64,000 nt of DNA from NCBI RefSeq assembly GCF_000353285.1, contig NZ_KB731325.1:324381-388380 (forward strand), read 5' to 3'. The position numbers and the translations under genes were made by a program. The DNA is from Leptolyngbya boryana PCC 6306. Its GTDB lineage: Bacteria; Cyanobacteriota; Cyanobacteriia; Leptolyngbyales; Leptolyngbyaceae. Below, piece by piece: positions 60,852-64,000 of the stretch. Numbering within the stretch: position 1 is the stretch's first letter; each line of letters begins with the position of its first letter. The notes below the pieces were generated by a model. It was not told the origin of the DNA and did no database searches. It saw nothing but the letters and a program-made list of their open reading frames with translations.

Positions 60852-60887
60852 TTCTTGTGTAATCCATCAACAGTAGTTACACAAGAA
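60852..60887 (-). terminator. Hairpin downstream of the PLD-helicase gene
   Basis: Perfect 11-bp inverted repeat TTCTTGTGTAA (60852-60862) / TTACACAAGAA (60877-60887) with a 14-nt loop, 22 bp after the helicase stop on the - strand. On that strand it is followed by CCCTTGCTTTTG, a poor T-tract, so it may be a weak terminator or an operator. Confidence 0.4.
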
Positions 60888-60909
60888 TAGAATTGCCTTC
60901 TAAATTGCT

Positions 60910-63900
60910 CTATTTATTGATGGACGGGAGCACTTGATTCAGAATGTTCTCTAGCAGCGGGTCTCCAGAAAGCATCAACCGCAGCGAAGGTTGCTCATCA
61001 TACTTTGCTGGATTAAAGGTAATGAGATGGTGTTGATGCAGATCGCTCAATTTCCATACGTCTTGGCTGACTTGCTCAAACTTAAAGCCTTGGGATTGTA
61101 GGAGTTTTGAGGTTGTCAGCAACGTCTTGATTTCGTCGATCGACATCGGAGCCGATGCCATCGGTTGTCGCATGATCAATAAGTCCGCCTGCACATCCAT
61201 CTCGACCATTTCATCAATTTCGGGACGCAACGGCGGCGATTCTAAAACTGTTTCAAACTCAGACAACAGCACGTCTTCTTCTTCAGGATCAGCGCTGTTC
61301 AACGCTCGCTCGATAAAAGTCGGGACTTTCGCCAGAATCGGCTGAAGTTTTCCTACGACCGTTGAGAACGCATCAATGCGATCGCGCAATTTACGATACA
61401 CTTTTGCTTCAACAGTCCCGTCGTAGTAAAAGTTATGAATTCGCACGGTTGGATAGCGCTGACCAATACGATCGATTCGTCCAATGCGTTGCTCGACTCG
61501 CATTGGATTCCAGGGCATATCATAGTTGATCAAAACACCGCAAGTTTGTAAATTTAAACCTTCACTGGCAGATTCAGTACACAGAAGAATTTTAATCTCA
61601 CCTTTGCGGAAGCGCTTCTTGATGTCCTCTTTCGGTACTATTGTCCATTCATTGTTGCGGTAAAGCTCTCCGCCTCGTCCAGAATAGCAAGCGAGTTGAT
61701 TTCCAAAGCTAGAGCGCAAGAACTCGCGCAAATAGTCCATCGTGTCGGTGTATTGTGTGAAGACGATCGCGCTATCACGGGTGTTTAACTCTTGTCGCAG
61801 TTGAGTCAAAAATTGAGCGCACTTGGTGTCTTCGCCTGTGTTCTCAAACTGTTGGAGTAGGTCTTGTAAATATTCAATTTCTCGTGGATGGACTGGCTCG
61901 AAGAATGTTTTTAAGCCATCGATTACCGCATCTTCAGCTTCATCAAGTTCCAGCAAATCATCGGGAGTAAGGCTTGTTTGCTGTCCAGTTTGTAGGTCAC
62001 TCAATCGACGGGAGAGCGATCGCTCGATCGCATAAAACGAGCTAGTGAGCCGTTTGCGATACAAAGTCATCAAAAAGCCTAATGCTTTGCGGTTTTCTTT
62101 CTGGGCTAGACGGTAGAAATGACGTACATAATCACTTACTGCCCGATACAGTTCAGCTTCGCGGGTCGATTCTAAAACCACCGCATTGTCCCACACCTCC
62201 CGCACTGGAACATCTTTTTCGAGAACGCCCAACTTGTAATACTGTCTGAGTGTATCGCGGGTGTGGCGAAACATGAGATCCTTGAGCGGGGTGTTGACTG
62301 TGAGAAATTGTCGAGAGGCGGTGATGAAGGCTTCCTCTTTAGTTTGATTTGGGGTAATGCGGATTCGTCCTTTTTGCCAGATATCTTCGAGCTTGTAGGC
62401 TAGGAGTCGATCGCTTTTTGTTAGATGTTGCTGCAATCGTGGACAGGGTTGACCGCCTTGAGTAAAGTAATCAGTAGACATCTGCTGCCAAAAGTTCAGG
62501 ATGTGTGAATCGACTTCGCTGGCGATGTGTTTGAAGTAGTCGCAGAAGTTATCTGCATACTGCCAATGTCCTTTCAGTCCGAGTAGGTTGAGTAGATCAA
62601 AGACCTCGATCGGGTCAATCTGCATCGGGGTGGCTGAGAGTAGCAATAAAGCTTTAGTTCTATCCTTTAGCTTTTGCATCAACTCTAATAGTCGATTCGG
62701 GGTTTCCTTGCGATTCTGAGGCGATTTGCGACGAGCATGATGGGCTTCATCGAGAACCACCAAATCCCACGGTTCGGAGTCTAGAAGTTCTTGCATTCGT
62801 TCTTTGCGGCGCACGAGATGACTGGAAGCCAGAATCAAGTTCTGTGTGTTCCACGGATTTTCAGCGAGGGGAATGGACTGCTTGAATGGGTCTCGCAGTT
62901 CGCCTTGGGCTAAGCTCCAGAAGTGCAGATTGAATTTTTCACGCAGTTCGTCTTGCCATTGGGGTTGGACACTGGTGGGAGCGAGAACTAAAATGCGCTG
63001 TGCTTTTTTCGAGAGAATTAGATAACGCAGAATTAAGCCCGTCTCGATCGTTTTTCCTAGTCCAACTTCATCGGCAATCAATCCGTTGCGCGGAAACTCT
63101 TCGGCATAGCGACGGAGAATTTTGATTTGGTGAATCCAGGGCTGGATCGGAATTGTTTTGAGCGTGAAATCGAGGCAACCTGGATGCTCGTGTAGTGTTG
63201 CGAGTTTCTCGAACTGCTCGATTTCGTGCTGATAGTCTTCAAGTTGAGGGACTGTGGGCTGAATTTCCAGAGGGACTTCGGGTGCAATCTCTCTTTGATC
63301 AAACTCGATTTCTTGGCTCCAAGTAGGCTTATGTTTCGGAACATACTGCAACAGTCGCCGCTTTACGGCTTCTGGAACTTCAAACACTCGGACATTTGCG
63401 GTTTGATTGTTCCAGAGCTTCTCAAAGCGATCGCGCTCTAATTCCACCCGCTCTAAATCTCGTCCACCCTCCCAAGCCAGATAGACATGAAAAGATTCAA
63501 CATTGGCATACCAGCCGCCGATCGATTCATTATTCGAGCCGCTAAAAGCTAGACGATCGCCGTTACTGTCAGTAATAATGCCAACTTTTTCATGGAATAG
63601 ACGATTTGGATCAAGCTGTTCGCTGCTATTTTCAGGTATGCCATCGGATTTAAGCGGAACGGCAATGCGAATATCGAGATAATGGTTTTGGATCAGCCAG
63701 CTTAGGATCTCAAAGTGTTTGAGTTGGGCAAAGTTGTTGGGGGGTTGGAGATCTTGAGTTAAGCGATCGCTTAATGCAGATCGAAGTTCATAACCTTTCT
63801 GAATTGCTTGTAGGTCAGTCGGACTAAATTGGCAACCCATGATTAGTCGCATTTGTCCAGCGTTGTCGAGCATTGCGCCGAGTCCACGGGCGACTTTGCT

Positions 63901-63999
63901 GAGAATCGCACTGTTGAAAAATCCGGCTTTGCGATCGTACTTCACCGCGCATTCCAAGGCTGGAATATAGAAATCAGCAACGGGATTATTTTCGTCGCT
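60910..63999 (-). CDS. PLD-domain SNF2-type helicase, 5' end outside window
   Basis: At least 1029 residues. The frame stays open to the right edge (codons for NPVADFYIPAL precede the nominal TTG at 63957), so the start is missing. N-terminal phospholipase-D-like domain: VKYDRKAGFFNSAILSKVARGL, NRLFHEKVGIITD (HxK) and FSGSNNES. Then the SNF2/DEAD-like ATPase: ADEVGLGKTIETGLILRY (Walker A), VVLDEAHHARR, LLSATPMQ, with motif VI RVEQRIGRIDRIGQ. Proteins of this build occur in restriction and phage-defence loci next to DNA methylases; the neighbours that would decide this lie beyond the window. Confidence 0.88.
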   Translation of the reverse strand, partial: SDENNPVADFYIPALECAVKYDRKAGFFNSAILSKVARGLGAMLDNAGQMRLIMGCQFSPTDLQAIQKGYELRSALSDRLTQDLQPPNNFAQLKHFEILSWLIQNHYLDIRIAVPLKSDGIPENSSEQLDPNRLFHEKVGIITDSNGDRLAFSGSNNESIGGWYANVESFHVYLAWEGGRDLERVELERDRFEKLWNNQTANVRVFEVPEAVKRRLLQYVPKHKPTWSQEIEFDQREIAPEVPLEIQPTVPQLEDYQHEIEQFEKLATLHEHPGCLDFTLKTIPIQPWIHQIKILRRYAEEFPRNGLIADEVGLGKTIETGLILRYLILSKKAQRILVLAPTSVQPQWQDELREKFNLHFWSLAQGELRDPFKQSIPLAENPWNTQNLILASSHLVRRKERMQELLDSEPWDLVVLDEAHHARRKSPQNRKETPNRLLELMQKLKDRTKALLLLSATPMQIDPIEVFDLLNLLGLKGHWQYADNFCDYFKHIASEVDSHILNFWQQMSTDYFTQGGQPCPRLQQHLTKSDRLLAYKLEDIWQKGRIRITPNQTKEEAFITASRQFLTVNTPLKDLMFRHTRDTLRQYYKLGVLEKDVPVREVWDNAVVLESTREAELYRAVSDYVRHFYRLAQKENRKALGFLMTLYRKRLTSSFYAIERSLSRRLSDLQTGQQTSLTPDDLLELDEAEDAVIDGLKTFFEPVHPREIEYLQDLLQQFENTGEDTKCAQFLTQLRQELNTRDSAIVFTQYTDTMDYLREFLRSSFGNQLACYSGRGGELYRNNEWTIVPKEDIKKRFRKGEIKILLCTESASEGLNLQTCGVLINYDMPWNPMRVEQRIGRIDRIGQRYPTVRIHNFYYDGTVEAKVYRKLRDRIDAFSTVVGKLQPILAKVPTFIERALNSADPEEEDVLLSEFETVLESPPLRPEIDEMVEMDVQADLLIMRQPMASAPMSIDEIKTLLTTSKLLQSQGFKFEQVSQDVWKLSDLHQHHLITFNPAKYDEQPSLRLMLSGDPLLENILNQVLPSINK

Positions 64000-64000
64000 A

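Noticed and set aside
1-64000. CRISPR arrays, tRNA and rRNA genes
   Set aside because: No regularly spaced direct repeats, cloverleaf-like segments or rRNA signatures were seen by eye; a tRNAscan/Infernal run would be decisive.

Overview
The window is cyanobacterial DNA. GCGATCGC-type (HIP1) octamers recur throughout, and it carries Ycf34, Ycf35 and Ycf46 homologues, a WGR gene and typically cyanobacterial secretion and transposon families. A filamentous, Leptolyngbya/Oscillatoriales-like organism is a guess. Whether this is chromosome or large plasmid cannot be decided, but the middle third has plasmid- or ICE-like content.

Region 1 (1-22.7 kb) is a polymorphic-toxin locus. A giant RHS-repeat protein, open at the left window edge, has an N-terminal array of PPC-like beta domains, cadherin/He_PIG-like domains, RHS/YD repeats and a C-terminal PD-(D/E)xK nuclease-like tip. 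It is followed by four displaced RHS tips, two on the + strand and two on the - strand. Each restarts in the conserved core near SRYDAFG, carries a different toxin domain and is followed by a different putative immunity gene (membrane protein, two unrecognised acidic or soluble proteins, SMI1/KNR4). This looks like a library of alternative warheads. The two arrays converge at about 18.7 kb.

Region 2 (22.7-29.0 kb) holds a tyrosine recombinase, then parvulin, HlyB-like ABC exporter and HlyD adaptor genes. It is a type I secretion unit that could serve the giant protein.

Region 3 (29.0-31 kb) is an insertion zone: a relic of an IS6-type transposase and a clean IS4-like element with inverted repeats and a 6-bp target duplication.

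Region 4 (31-51.6 kb) has small unknown and membrane genes and a phosphoesterase, then an accessory replication and expression module: DnaX, a HolB-like delta', a DarB-like methylase-helicase, PrimPol, a beta clamp, a sigma-70 factor, PRTRC-type genes (C-, F-, B-, A/JAMM- and ThiF-like) and a HolA-like delta. Eleven of these genes run from 37.7 to 50.9 kb with gaps of 18 bp or less, or with short overlaps. This is the best candidate for an undescribed system: a private clamp and clamp loader coupled to a PRTRC cassette of unknown function.

Region 5 (51.6-64 kb) has a single-gene IS200 element with a hairpin over the tnpA ribosome-binding site, a secreted EF-hand-like protein, a macrodomain protein, and an IsrB-type (RuvC-only, PLMP-containing) element with an upstream omega/HEARO-like RNA. 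Then come a Ycf35-DUF2997-Ycf46-Ycf34-WGR operon, an XRE regulator and a PLD-SNF2 helicase running off the right edge. I saw no rRNA, tRNA or CRISPR array.
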